Origin: Pinus tabuliformis | Taxonomy: Eukaryota > Streptophyta > Pinopsida > Pinales > Pinaceae | Assembly (NCBI GenBank): GCA_031772625.1 | Contig: CM062812.1 | Span: 735,107,714 to 735,171,713, forward strand | Direction of reading: 5' to 3' | Length of the DNA: 64,000 bases | Shown here: in pieces, positions 35,284 through 47,720 of the stretch | Numbering within the stretch: position 1 is the first letter of the stretch | Layout of the letters: each line of letters starts with the position of its first letter | The notes under the pieces: model-generated | Databases searched by the model: none | Told to the model about the DNA's origin: nothing | The model's input: only the letters and a program-made list of their open reading frames with translations | Program-made: the position numbers and the translations under genes

Positions 35284-36189
35284 AAGCAACGTATGGAAAA
35301 GTTGATATAAAATTAGAAAATGATTTTCTACACTTAAAAAATTATAAACACAAATTTTAATTAAAAATATCAATTATTTAACATCAATCTAATTAATTAA
35401 ATAATTTTATCTTTATTAATTTAAGAAACAATTGTCCTAACGAATTTAATAAATTCCATTTCTGAATAATTGGATTGTTGAAAAATGGTTTAGATTTTCC
35501 ACAGTATTACATGAATTTCGTGGACGTTTTGAATCGTGAAAAGATCCATCAACACAATGAATGAAAACAAGTAAAATATAAAATTATACATAATAAATAA
35601 AAAAAATTAAAACCTAAAAACAGCCAACTAATATCTTAAAAATAATAAAATAAATTATAAAACCTAAACCTAAATTAATTTTTTTTAAATACTTAATAAA
35701 TAATCAAAAAATAACTCGTTCTAAATAAATAATTATTAAAAATAACAATTTATTAATAATATTTATTTATTTATTTATTTTATTTATGAATAATTATTTA
35801 CTTATAATAAATAAATAATTATTATTATAAATAAATATTTATTATTAATAATTAATTAATTAATTTATAACAATTATAATAATTGAATTTATAATAATTA
35901 TCAGTGAAAATTAATAAAGTGGATTGTTCTATATTCTTGAAGTTCATATATTTAATTCAATATGATTTGAAATAACTAAACAACATTTTAATAGACTAAT
36001 TTATTTTTTAACTTAATATATAATAAATTATATTAAATGGAAATTAAATAAATCTTTAAATACCAATATAGTTGGTACTAGCACAATTACATTAAATGTA
36101 TTAATGTGATATAAGCTAAAGGTTTCTTTTGTATTTAATAAGTATACCATTTGTATCTACCAAAAAAAATTATTGCAATAAATATTATT
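35284..36189. other. AT-rich left flank of copy A with empty insertion site
   Basis: There is no gene. TATAAATAAATATTTA at 35826-35841 is the single, unfilled equivalent of the 16-bp sequence that flanks the palindromic insertion in copy B. Confidence 0.7.
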
Positions 36190-36194
36190 ATTAT

Positions 36195-36371
36195 TGTTGA
36201 CACCTAATCATCAGAATTGGGTGGATATAATGTAAATAAATAATAAGTAATATAAACAGTGATCGGAAGATGAAGTGAACAGTCTCCCCCTCATGTATAT
36301 AATAAAGACCACTTGAAGGAATATGATATATGAATCAATTTTGCTTTGAGGAGTTACTGCCTAGCCTGACA
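36195..36371 (+). repeat. 5' LTR, copia copy A
   Basis: It starts TGTTGACACC and ends CCTGACA. A TATATAATAAAG stretch near 36294-36305 could act as promoter and/or poly(A) signal. The length is 177 bp, short for the class. Confidence 0.93.
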
Positions 36372-36384
36372 TGGTATCAAAGCC
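36372..36384 (+). other. Primer binding site, tRNA-iMet type, copia copy A
   Basis: TGGTATCAAAGCC directly follows the LTR and matches the plant initiator-Met primer site TGGTATCAGAGCC except at one base. Confidence 0.88.
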
Positions 36385-37350
36385 AGCTCCCAAAATTAGT
36401 TGTAACTCCCTTCTGCCTACTGTGCTCTCTGTCCTCTGCCCCTGTGGAGTCTGCCTATTGTCCACTGTCTACTACGCTCTCTATCCCCTCTATAGTTGTT
36501 GCCACTCTGTAGTCACTGCCACTGTCTAACGCATAACCATTCTGCCATTTCGCTTCATAGCTGCTCCGTTGAAGAACCCTCCATTGAAACCAGAACAACA
36601 CCATAACTATTCCACCGAATGGTCTCTTGTTGCATGGCCCCAGGAGCCATCGTTAGGCTGTCAAATTGAGCTCTGAGAGTATGGTGCGACTACTGGGTAC
36701 GTGAGCTCTGCGTGAGGTATTACCTTTGTTAAAGCACACTTGCGTTGATGATATCAAAGCACACCTACTTGCGTGAATCGGTTTCCATTGCCGGGATGCG
36801 GAAGCGCTGGTATTAACACTGGTATTATAATTCTTGTATTCACGCTAGTCTCATACTAACGCTACTATCATTGTATGCGTTGAAGTTTTTGGCATTATAT
36901 TCAAGTTGGTCTCATTATAATATATTAACGCTACCTATATGCTGCTTGATTTGGTACGCAGACAACATTTCTTCTAGTTTGAACTCTTGATACACTACCT
37001 AATTTTGTGATACACTGTTGGTATCTTGAACTATTTTGGTACACTGCCTATACAATAATTGTTTTGGTACACTGCCTATACAATGACTGTTTTGGTACAC
37101 TGCCTGATTTTGTGCATGTTTTAAAATTTCTGTTGTGTGTTAAAATTTTTTGAAGAGCTGCATTGGGTGATCAATGTAAAAAGAAACTGATATATATTTT
37201 GAATAGTGCATATTACCAAAAAAAGGCCGATATATATGTCTTGGCTATTGGCATTTGCTGTCAATTTGAGTTTACTGTCCAGTTCCTATCAGAAATATAT
37301 TTTTTCCCATTAAGAGTAAAAGTTTTGCAGCATAATTTCTTTGTTACAGT
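36385..37350 (+). other. Copia copy A leader with short tandem repeats
   Basis: A leader of almost 1 kb separates the primer site from gag. Between about 36950 and 37110 a TTTTGGTACACTGCCTATAC motif of about 30 bp repeats several times. No coding frame matches a family. Confidence 0.6.
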
Positions 37351-38262
37351 ATGCATTCAATCATCTCCATCGTGGGAATAGTTCTCATTGGCAAAGAGAA
37401 CTATCCTGAGTGGTCATGAATGATAAAACACATGCTCATTTTCAATGAGTTGTGGAAAGGAGTGTGTGTTGGAGATGGAGACAAAGAGCCAGAACAACCT
37501 ACCTCAGACAAAGAGCTCGTCATTTTGGAAAACAAGAACAACAAATCTTATGCATTAATCGCAACATCTGTAAATGAAGAGGTGAGTTGCCATATTTCGC
37601 CATTTTCAACTGCTTTTGAAGTCTTACAAAAGCTGAAAGAACTCTATGACTCACATTCTGCACTTGAAGTCATTCAACTCATGATTAAACTCTTCACTCT
37701 TGAACTGCAAAATAATGTTCCTCTTACTCTTGCATCTGAATTAAAGTCTATAATGCATGATATAAAATCCACTAAGGTTGAATTGGATACTCCTCTTATC
37801 ACTTTTCTCAAGGCACTTTATCTTACTTACTCCAATTATCTTGAGTCATTGCGAGCAAATGGAAATCTCAAAGATATCACCTCTAACTCTCTTGTGAAAA
37901 AGTTTGTTGAAAGAGAGAAAGCTTTTGGAAAGAAGACAGCCCCTGAATCTTCTTAAGAGGTTGTGTGCCTTGCTCATGAAGAAAAGTATCCTGCTCAAGA
38001 TTCTTCAAGAGGAAGTGGTGGTCGAAGAGGAAGAGGAAGATATTTCAGAGGCAGGGGGGCAGACACTCTCAAGGAGAAAAGGCATATTTGCACTACATAC
38101 GCTGCAAAAGAAATGGATCACATGATGCCTCTACATGCAAGTTACCATGGGACAAAATTGAGAAGCAAAGAAACCAACAGAAAGGTAAAACTAATGATGC
38201 AAACAAAGGTAAAGCACCTGAATCCACTCACTATGTTGTGGCACAATGTAATATTGGTGTAA
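37351..38262 (+). pseudogene. Copia gag, copy A
   Basis: The frame starts MHSIISIVGIVLIGKENYPE, is interrupted by TGA at 37417-37419 and then continues to TAA at about 37954. Typical UBN2/gag-like segments are ELWKGVC, ISPFSTAFEVLQKLKELYDS and LVKKFVEREKAFGKK. After the stop, an Arg-Gly-rich part (SSRGSGGRRGRGRYFRGRG) is in another frame, and a zinc-knuckle-like CKRNGSHDASTC returns to the first frame. The TAA and the shift around the poly-G run are shared with copy B, so they are older than the duplication. Confidence 0.82.
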
Positions 38263-39690
38263 ATGAAGATTTATTTAATCCTTCACTTGCTTCTTGGAAA
38301 AATGATTGGTTGCTTGATTCAGGAGCAACCTGCCACATGACTCATAGAAAAGATTTTTTTGAAGAATTTACTGACAACGTTGATGGAGCAGTATACTTTG
38401 CAGACCAATCAAAAACCAAGCCATCAAGGGTTTGCATAATCAGGCTTAAGCTACTTGGTCTTCCAGAATTTCTTCTGCACCATGATCTATATCTCCCACA
38501 ACTCAAGAGAAACTTGCTGTCCTTGATCCACATCTACCAGCAAGGTCACTCCATTCATATGTTTGATGGCAAGCTTGAGGTAAGAAAAGCATCTGACCAC
38601 TCACTTGTCATGAGGGCAATAGAAGAATAAAGGCTTCTCAAGCTGCAAGGGACCTCTGCTCATGCACAACATTTCTCATACAATTCTCATTATGAAGAAG
38701 GTACACTTCCATCAAGTTTATTATGGCATGCTAGATTTGAACATTTGAACTATGACAACCTCCGCTTGTTGAAGAAAAATGGTGTTGCTGGTTTGCTTAC
38801 AATTCCTAGGAAACTTAAGCAATGTGATGCTTTCATTCTAGGAAATTAAGAAAATAGTCTTTTCATGATTCACATTCAAAAGCACATAAAAAACTTGAAC
38901 TCGTTCATTTAGATTTATGTGGTCTAATTCCTGTTCCTTCTGCAAATGGAAACAAACATATGATGACATTTATTGATGACTGCACCAAAATGTGTTGGGT
39001 TTATTTATTGAAGAACAAATATGATGCTTTTCAAACGTTCAAGAACTTTCATAAATGGATTGAAAGTGATGCACAATCTCATGTTGTGTCTATTCATAGT
39101 CATAATGGAAAAGAATACACATCAAATGAATTTGAAAACTATCTTCACCAACATGGGATCAAACATCAAACAATTGTGCCTTATAATCCCCAACAGAATG
39201 GTGTAGCTGAAAGAGTGAATAGGACAATCTTAAATATGGTACGATCCATGCTCTTCTTAAAAAATGTAAAGATAATGTTTTTGGCTGATGCTGTTCTATG
39301 TGCTGCATATATAAAGAATAGATGTCCATCTAATGCTATTAGAAACAAGACTCCATAAGAAATGTGCTGTGGACATGATTCTTCGGTAAAGCATCTCAGG
39401 GTCTTTGGTTCCACCTATTATGCCTTGATACCAAAGGTCATAGAAACAAACTTGGTGCTAGAAGTCATAACTGTATCTTCTCGGGGTATTCAAACACCTC
39501 CAAAGCATATCGTCTCTATGATGAAGTAAATAAAAAGTTTGTTGTATCTATAGATGTAATTTTTCTTGAATCGTCCAAAATTGAAAATGTTGTTGAGCGA
39601 CAACTTGATCGCTTGGATAGATTCCCAAAAGAAAAATCATTTCAAGAATTTGATAATTAGATTCCACATCTTGAAGGGGGAATTCCTATA
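38263..39690 (+). pseudogene. Copia protease and integrase, copy A
   Basis: The protease has the canonical LLDSGATCHMTH (DSG at 38316-38324). A gag-pre-integrase segment, LPSSLLWHARFEHLNYDNL, follows a TAA at about 38628. The integrase zinc module is damaged: CDAFILG replaces CDAC, with a stop directly after. The core has TFIDDCTKMCWVYLLKNK, NGKEYTSNEF and YNPQQNGVAERVNRTI, but the second catalytic Asp is His here (IHSHNG, codon 39101-39103). A further stop at 39356 and a frameshift near 39440 follow. The enzyme cannot be active. Confidence 0.85.
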
Positions 39691-39702
39691 CTAAATCAAC
39701 AT

Positions 39703-41565
39703 GTGGAATCTTCTTCTAAAGAACACTCTCCCCTACATGAAACTCCAACAACGAATGATGCTTTAAGTGATGTGATTGATAGAATTGGGAGACTCAACCT
39801 TGATTCAGTCCCAACTCAATCAGCAGAGCAGCCTGGAACATCTGAGAAAGGTCCCCCAAAGTGGCTGACAAAGAGACTTGAAAGTGTTCATCCTGATGAG
39901 GTTGGAAAGATAGGAACTAGAAATTCAAACTGGAAAAATGGAGGTGATGTAGATGACTCTAATTCACCTGTTGATATGGATGTTTCTTATGATTGTGAAT
40001 CGAACTTGTCTAAAGATTTTGAACCAACTTCCTTCAAAGAAGTTTCTTCTCATGATGAATGGAAGGAAGTGATGCAAAAGGAGTATGATGGCCTCATAAA
40101 GAATAGCACTTGGAAGCTGGTTGATCCTCCATTAGGAACCAAAGCAATTGGCTGCAAGTGGGTCTACAAGAACAAGTATAAAGTTGATGGCTTACTTGAC
40201 AAGCACAAAGCTAGGATTGTGCCAAAAGGTTTTGCACAGAAGGAAGGGGTCAATTATGAGGAGACTTTTACCCCCATAGCAAAATGGGCTACCATCCAGA
40301 CACTCTTTTCCCTAGCAGCTCAGAAAAGTTGTAAGGTCCATCAAATGGATGTAAAAAGTTCTTTCTTGAATGGAGATCTAAAAGAGAATGTTTTTATGTC
40401 CCAACCTGAAGGATTTGATGTGAAAGGACATGAACATAAAGTATGCAAACTTGTGAATTCTTTGTATGGCTTCAAAAAAGCACCGCAAGCCTGGTATGAA
40501 AAATTAACTGAGCATGTTCTGAAATTCAATTTCAAACATTATGATCTTGATGATGCAACTTTATTTGTCAAGAAAGTTGGAAAAATAGTTGTATATCTTG
40601 TGGTATATGTAGATGATATTTTGATGACAGGGAACAATGAAAGCTACATTGCATCCATAAAGAAGGAATTGGGGAAAATTTTTGAAATCACTGATTTGGG
40701 CTATGTTCAAATGTACTATCTTGGTATTGAAGTAACCCAACATCCAAAGTCCATATTTCTTTCTCAAAAGAAATACATTGGAGATCTGTTGAACAGGTTT
40801 GACATGACATAATGTAATCCTCTTACTACTCCAATGGAACAAAACTTAAAGCTCACATCTATTGAAGGAAAAGAATTTGATGATGCAATAAAGTATAGAC
40901 AACTTGTAGGAAATCTCAACTACCTAACTACTACCAAACCAGACATTTCATTTGTTGTTGGAATCCTCTCCATATTTATGCAAAAGCCATGTGAGGGACA
41001 TTAGTCTGCTACAAAAAGAGTTGTAAGGTACTTGAAGGGAACTCAAGACTTTGGAATCAAGTATACACAGGTGGACAACTTCAGTTTGATTGGATACTCT
41101 GATTCAGACTTCGACAGAGACAAAGAAATTGGGGTATCTACTTCAGGATATGCTATGAGTCTTGGATCAGGAGCTATCTCTTGGAGATCACACAAACAAT
41201 CACTTCCACCAGATTGCACAATAGAAGCAGAATACGTGGCAGCAGCTGAAGAAACAAAAGAAATTGTGTGGTTCAGGAAAATTCTTGAAGATTTGCAGGT
41301 AAAACAAGTACAATCAACTCCACTCATGATTGACAATACCTCCGTAATAAATTTGGCCAAGAACCCCAAGTTCCACGACCGAATGAAGCACATCAATACC
41401 AAATATCATTTGATTTGACTTCATGTTGAGGCCAAAACAATCCATCTCTATCATTGTTCCACTAATGAGCAAATTGCCAACATCTTCACCAAAGCAGTTG
41501 GAAGAGAAAAGCATGAACGATTCAGAATGATGCTTGGACTCACCAACATCCCTTCAGATTAAGGG
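39703..41565 (+). pseudogene. Copia reverse transcriptase and RNase H, copy A
   Basis: An open frame of 369 codons covers most of the reverse transcriptase: WKLVDPPLGTKAIGCKWVYK, KARIVPKGFAQKEGVNYEET, HQMDVKSSFLNGDLKENVFM, LYGFKKAPQAWYEKL and the catalytic YVDD (40606-40617). A TAA at 40810 interrupts it, then PLTTPMEQNLKL and the RNase H part follow: YSDSDFDRDKEIGVSTSGYA, LGSGAISWRSHKQS, a catalytic Glu in IEAEYVAAAEE and KHINTKYHLI. Stops also occur at about 41002 and 41416. The end, FTKAVGREKHERFRMMLGL, is typical for the copia C-terminus. The catalytic motifs themselves are intact. Confidence 0.9.
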
Positions 41566-41571
41566 GGGGAA
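41561..41571 (+). other. Polypurine tract, copia copy A
   Basis: AAGGGGGGGAA lies directly before the 3' LTR. This is the expected site for plus-strand priming. Confidence 0.85.
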
Positions 41572-41748
41572 TGTTAACACCTAATCATCAAGATTGGGTT
41601 AATATAATGTAAATAAATAATAAGTAATGTGAACAGTCATTGGGAGATGAAGTGAACAGTCTCCCCCTCATGTATATAATAAAGACCACCTAAAGGAATA
41701 TGATATACAAATCAATTTTTCTTTGAGGAGTTACTGCCTGGCCAGATA
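41572..41748 (+). repeat. 3' LTR, copia copy A
   Basis: It starts TGTTAACACC and ends CCAGATA, so the terminal CA has become TA. It is 177 bp long. ATTAT follows as target duplication. Confidence 0.92.
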
Positions 41749-44700
41749 ATTATCATTAGAATTAATAATAAGGATTTCATTATAATTATTATTATTTAAT
41801 ATTATATGTTATTTATTATTATTTAATTTCAAATTATGTAATATAAATATGAACCCTTAGATTAATAAACACTAGGGGTTGATGTTATAAACCCAAGAGA
41901 ATAATAAACCCAAAGGGTTAATACTAAAACCACAAAGGAATAATATTAACCCAAGGAAATAATAAATCCAAGGGATTACTACTAAAAACCCTAGGGTTTA
42001 TATTCCCTTGGGTTTATAGTATTAATCCTTTGGGATTATGAACCAAAGACAAGAATATTAACCCAAGAGATAATAAACCCAATGGATTAATACAAAAAAC
42101 CCAAGGAATTATTAATCCAATGGAATAATATTAAACCCTGGGGATTAATATTATAAAGACAAAGTATATAAACAATAAGAAAAAAATTATAAAACCTAAA
42201 ATAAACATGGTTGACAGGGGTTGATTTTCATTTTGAGACAATGAAATTGATATTAAAACATGGAAAACCATGGTTGACCATGGTTTACCATAGTTGACCA
42301 TGGTTGATATTATAAACCAAAGGGATTAATAAACCTTAGGGATCAATACTAAAACCCAAAAGGACTATAAACCTAAGGGAATAAAATTAAACCCCAGGGA
42401 TATGAACCTTTAGATAAATAAACCCTAGGGATTAATATTAAAACATGGTTAGCCATGGTTGATATTATAAACCGAAGGGAACAGTAAACCCTAGGGATCA
42501 ATACTAAAAATCCAAAGGGATATAGACCTAACAGAATAAAATTTAACCCTAGGAATATGAACACTTAGATCAAGAAACCCAAGGAATTGATATTATAAAA
42601 CAAAGGTATATAAACCCTAAGCTAAATATTATAGGCACTAAAATAAACATTGTTGAGCATGGTTAATTTCCATATGGAGACAATCCTTGTTATAATGTGA
42701 CATTGGACCATCGTTAACCATGATTGACCATGGCTGGTTTTCATATCGAGAGAATATTTGTCACAATGCGATGTTGGACTATGGTTGACCATGGTTGATT
42801 TCCATATTGAGACATGATTTGTCATACTGAAACTTTTGGCCATGGTTTACCATGGTTGGCTATGCTTGACCATGGTTGACCATGATTAATATTATAAACC
42901 AATGGAAATAATAAACCCAAGGGATTGATATTATAAACCCAAGGGAATATTAAACCTAAGGGATTAATACCAAAACCTCAAGGGATTATGAACCCAAGGG
43001 AATAATATTAAACCCAAGGGACAAATATTATAAACCCAAGGAATATAAACCCTAAAATAAATATTATAAACACTAAATTAAACATCCTTGAACATGGTTT
43101 ATTTTGATATTGAGAAAATCCTTATCACAATGTGACATTGGACCATGGTTGACCATGATTGACCCTGGTTGATTTACATATTAGGACAATCTTTGTCAGA
43201 GAGCAACATTGGACCATGCTCAACCATGGTTGATTTACATATCGAGACAATATTTATGACAATGTGACATTGGAACATGTTTGACCATGGTTTATTTTCA
43301 TATCGAGACAATATTTGTCATAATTCCACGTTTGATGATGGTTGACTATGATTATCAATGATTGTCTATGGTTTTCATATGGAGACAATCTTTGTCACAA
43401 TGCGACATTTGACCATGATTGACCATGGATGGCTATGATTGACCATGATTAACCATGATTGATATTATAAACCCAAGGGATCGACATTATGACCGAAGGG
43501 AATAATACACCCAAGAGATTAATACTAGAACCCAAAGGGAATAATATTAAACCCAAGGGACAAATATTAACAACCTAAGGTATATAAAGCCTAAGACAAA
43601 TATTATAAACACATGTTTGACCATGGTTGATTTTCATATTGAGACAATTCTTATCACAACACAATGTTAGACCATGGTTGACCATAGTTTATTTACATAT
43701 CGAGACAATATTTGTCACACTGTGAAGTTAGACCATGGTTGATTTTCATTACAGGACAACATTTGTCACAATGTGAAGTTAGACCATGGTTAATCATGGT
43801 TGATTTGCATATCGAAAAAATCTTTGTCACAACGCGATGTCAGGCCATGGTTTACCATGGTTTATTTTCATATCGAGACAATCTTTGTCACAATGCGACA
43901 TTCGACGATGAAAAACTTGGTTGATTTGCATATCAAGACAATTTTTCTCACAATGTGAAATTCAAGACCATTATTGATTTACATATCGAGACTATCTTTG
44001 TCACAATGTGATGTTGGACTATGGTGACCATGATCATCAATGACTATCCATGATTTTCATATGGAGACAATTTTTCTCACAATGCGATATTTGACCATGG
44101 TTGACCGTGATTGGCCATGATTGACCATGTTTGATATAATAAACCTAAGGGAATAATAAAGCCAAGGAATTTATACTAAAACCCCAAGGGATTATGAACC
44201 CAAGGGGATAATATTAAACCCAAGGGAAAAATATTATAAACCCAAGCTATATAAACCCTAAGGTAAATACTATAAAGACATGATTGCCCATGGTTTATTT
44301 TCATATTTAGACAATTCTTATCACAATGTGACATTAAACAATTGTTTACGATGGTTGATCTACATATTGAGACAACCTTTGGAAGAATGCGACATTATAC
44401 CATGGTCTATATAAACCCAACGATAAATATTATAAACCCAACGATAAATATTATAAACCCTATGAATAATATTTCACCCTAGGAATATCAACCCTTAGAT
44501 TAATAAACGCAAGGGATTGATATTATAAGCCCAAGGGATTAATGCTAAAAAACCAAGTGATTATAAATCTAGTAGAATAATATTAAACCCAAGGGATTAA
44601 TATTATAAACCCAAGGTATATAAACCCTAAGATAAATATTATAAACCCTAAAACAAACATAGTTGACCATAGTTTACTATTTTTGATTTTCATATTGAGA

Positions 44701-45314
44701 CAATATTTGTTACAATGAGACATTGGACCATGTTTGATATTAAACCCTAGGAATTTGAACCCTTATATTAATAAAACTAAGGGATTGATATTATAAACCC
44801 AAGGCACTAATAACTATTAGGGACTCATACTGAAAACCAAAGGGAATAATTTTAAACTTAAAGGATTAATATTATAAACCCAACGTATAAAAACCATAAG
44901 ATAAATATTATAAACAATAAAATAAACATGGTTTACCATTGTTGAACATGGTTGATTTTCATGTTGACACATTATTTTTCACAATGTGACGTTGGACCAT
45001 GGTTGACCATGATTGATTTTCATATTGGGACAATCTTCGTAACAATATGACGTTGGACCATGGTTGATTTTCATATTGAGATAATATTTGTCACAATGCG
45101 AACCCAAGGGATTAATTTTAAAAACCCAAGGGAATAACATTAAAACCTAGGATGAATATTAAACCCTAAGAATATAGACCCTAAAATTAATAAACCTAAC
45201 ATATGAATATTGTAAATCCTTAACATAGTATTAAACCCTAGGAATATAAACCCTATGATTAATATTATTAGCCCAAGGAATTTACATTATAAACGTAATG
45301 GATTATAAACTCAA
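41749..45314. repeat. Composite CCATGG/AAACCCAAGGG minisatellite array, copy A
   Basis: After about 120 bp of AT-rich flank the array mixes a ~20-bp module (AAACCCAAGGGATTGATATT) with a ~60-bp module. The latter is built from GACCATGGTTGACCATGGTT, then GATTTTCATATCGAGACAAT and CTTTGTCACAATGCGACATT. ACCATGGT is itself a dyad, and GACAA...TTGTC forms a small hairpin inside each longer module. Unit order and spacing are irregular. Compared with copy B, about 540 bp is missing near 44402. Open frames here are repeat artefacts. Confidence 0.9.
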
Positions 45315-47720
45315 CAAGTTTGTATGTTAGGCATGCATGTATGTGGTTAATTGTTGTTATAATGACTAGGGTTACCTATATATGTGTCATTTTATTGTTG
45401 TTATGGGTGCATGTATGACAAATTCTAGTTGACTAGTATAGTCATATGCACATCTCATAGAGTCATGAATGATAGTAACTTGTTGTTATATGCATTACGA
45501 TCATATGCATGATGGTTATGTTCATTGCGTTGAAGATCATGATGTTACATGTATCATGCTAACATGCATTGGTATATGTATATGATTATGTTTATGGTAT
45601 TCAGGTATGAGTTGACTTATTTGTGATAATGTGTTGTACTAATCTAGACTCACTGTGAATATGTGATTGCTATGAATGAATGACAATTGTTTATGAGCTT
45701 ATGACGTGAATATGTTACCTAGTTACTGTAATGGATATCATGACTTTATTTATGTTTGAGTTGATATGTTGTGAACTTCTATTGTGCTAAACTAGATTGA
45801 TTGTGCACACAAGATAGCCTCCCCTGAGATACATTAAGGTATGATTTTTCTTATGTCGTCTATTTGGTGTTTGAATGTTTGACTGTCATTTATTTGTTGT
45901 TTGAGTGTTTGGTGTTTATTATGTCCTCTATTTATTTTCTGAATGTTTGATTACTTGAATGATATGAGTATGTGTCTATAATATTTCTCCCAAAAATGAT
46001 CAAGTTTTAAGATGGTTTTACTAATACATATGTGTTAGGACAACTGATATGTACTTGAGTGTAAGTAGGTGATGGTGGTAGCATTATGTATTATGACTAA
46101 TGAATGTGAGCTCATTGTTGAGTGTAACATGGTTTTTAGACTTGGTAAAGGTTGATTTGAAATTAATATACATGATGTCTTGATATTTGGAACGTGTGAC
46201 TGACATGTGTGAGCAATTGCAGGGAAGCATGTTTGGTATTAGCTTGAAAAGGTAATGGTTGTTGTGTTTATATAACTAACAATTGGGTGATGTGATAGTA
46301 CATAGTAAGACTCAATTATAGTGGGGTAAAGGTAAAATAAAGGAATTCGGTGAAAATTCCTTTGGGTGTGTTTGGAAATCGCAATTTGAAAAAAATGAGT
46401 GCTTTGCATACATGAAGTCTTCTTAACCTTCAATTTGTCTGACATTATGAGGATGTGTTATATTCATAAATATGTGTTTGACAGGTATAATAGTTGGTTC
46501 TAGTTATGGCTAGATTCATCAAAGGATTGGAGTCCCTTGAGAGATGAAATGGATGTGTTTTGTTCCAAGCAACATGCTTGGCACAACATCGTAAGTTAAA
46601 TAATGTATTGTTATGTTTATTTATGCACTGGTAGTTATGTGTTTATGGGAATATGGTGCGGGAGATTGCATGTAAAAGAAACTACCATGAGATTTTGAAG
46701 AATGCTCAGGTTGAGATTTCCTTTCGAAGCATTGGGGACAATGTGGATTGAGTCATGATGTATATTGAGAGTCTTGTGATTTCAATTCGTTGTGATTTTT
46801 TTTGCTTGATTTGTAGCTTTATTTATTTCTAGTGTATGGCCATACCACTTTGTTCGCGGTGTCATATTGTTATTTGTTTTCATGTTTTTCTTCCTTTTTG
46901 AAATTTTTCTTCCCTTTTATGTCTTAAGGGTCTTGAGAATCATTTGGGAAAGAGGAAATTTAATGGATCTTAGTGAGATATGGATGAAACCTAATAGGTA
47001 ATGTAGGAGTTGATTGAGGATTGATGCATGAGTAAGGGACGTTGAAGGTGACAATATGACAATCGGTTAGATTGGTTCGATCCATTGTTGTAAATGGATA
47101 GTGGAAATATAGTAAATGGATTTGATCACATGGATTGGCTATGTTGGGAATGATTCTTCTCAAAGTTGTGCATGGTGTGCACAAACAAAGGGAGTTCTCT
47201 TAACCTTAACCTTATGTTATCTCGTAATTATGTTAGGATCATGATTATGTTGATGTTTATATAGGTATACATGTATGTATGTATGTCGTGTCTCACAGGG
47301 TCATCATGGATCATGGTTATTTAATGCTATCGTTTATATGTATATATGTGTGTATGTATGTCATTGTATGACATGATCATGATTGTTTTATGCTAATGTT
47401 TATGTATATGTATGTATGTATGCATGTATGTATCTATTTCATTTTCCAACATGTTTATCAGGGATCATTCTTGTTGAGGAATGATTTCTTGTGTAGGTGA
47501 ATGGCATGACGAGGTTCCTCGTCTTATGGGGAATCGAGTGGGAGAATAATAATGACAAATATATAAGTTCAGTATCATGTGGATATGAATTAATATTGTA
47601 TGTTTTCATTATGACTATATTTATGCTATCATAGGTGACTCTAAGGGATACATCAGTGGAATGAAAGTAGTGAGATCTGAGGCGTGTTGGGACAATCATA
47701 GATAATACACTAGAAGCAAG
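45315..47720. other. Non-coding segment conserved between copies A and B
   Basis: This segment matches 62195-64000 in its first 1.8 kb. It is T- and G-rich on the plus strand with ATGTATGTATG microsatellite-like runs at about 47268 and 47410. CGAAGCATTGGGGACAATGT (46726-46745) resembles a word common in non-coding parts of plant gypsy elements, so this may be retroelement-derived. No frame has a recognisable domain. Confidence 0.4.

Larger units (their letters stand above)
36195..41748 (+). mobile_element. Ty1/copia LTR retrotransposon, copy A
   Basis: This is a 5,554-bp element with 177-bp LTRs, an initiator-tRNA-Met type primer site, a long leader, gag, protease, integrase, reverse transcriptase and RNase H in the copia order, then a polypurine tract. 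The target duplication ATTAT flanks it (36190-36194 and 41749-41753). It is full-length but dead: stops and frameshifts occur in gag, integrase and RNase H. About 18 of 177 LTR positions differ between its own two LTRs, more than between the two element copies. The insertion therefore came before the segmental duplication. The lineage within Ty1/copia is not assigned. Confidence 0.93.

Noticed and set aside
41880..45300. Regularly spaced similar units reminiscent of a CRISPR array
   Set aside because: Units are degenerate and irregular in length, no unique spacers alternate with constant repeats, and the surrounding retrotransposons are eukaryotic. It is a composite minisatellite.
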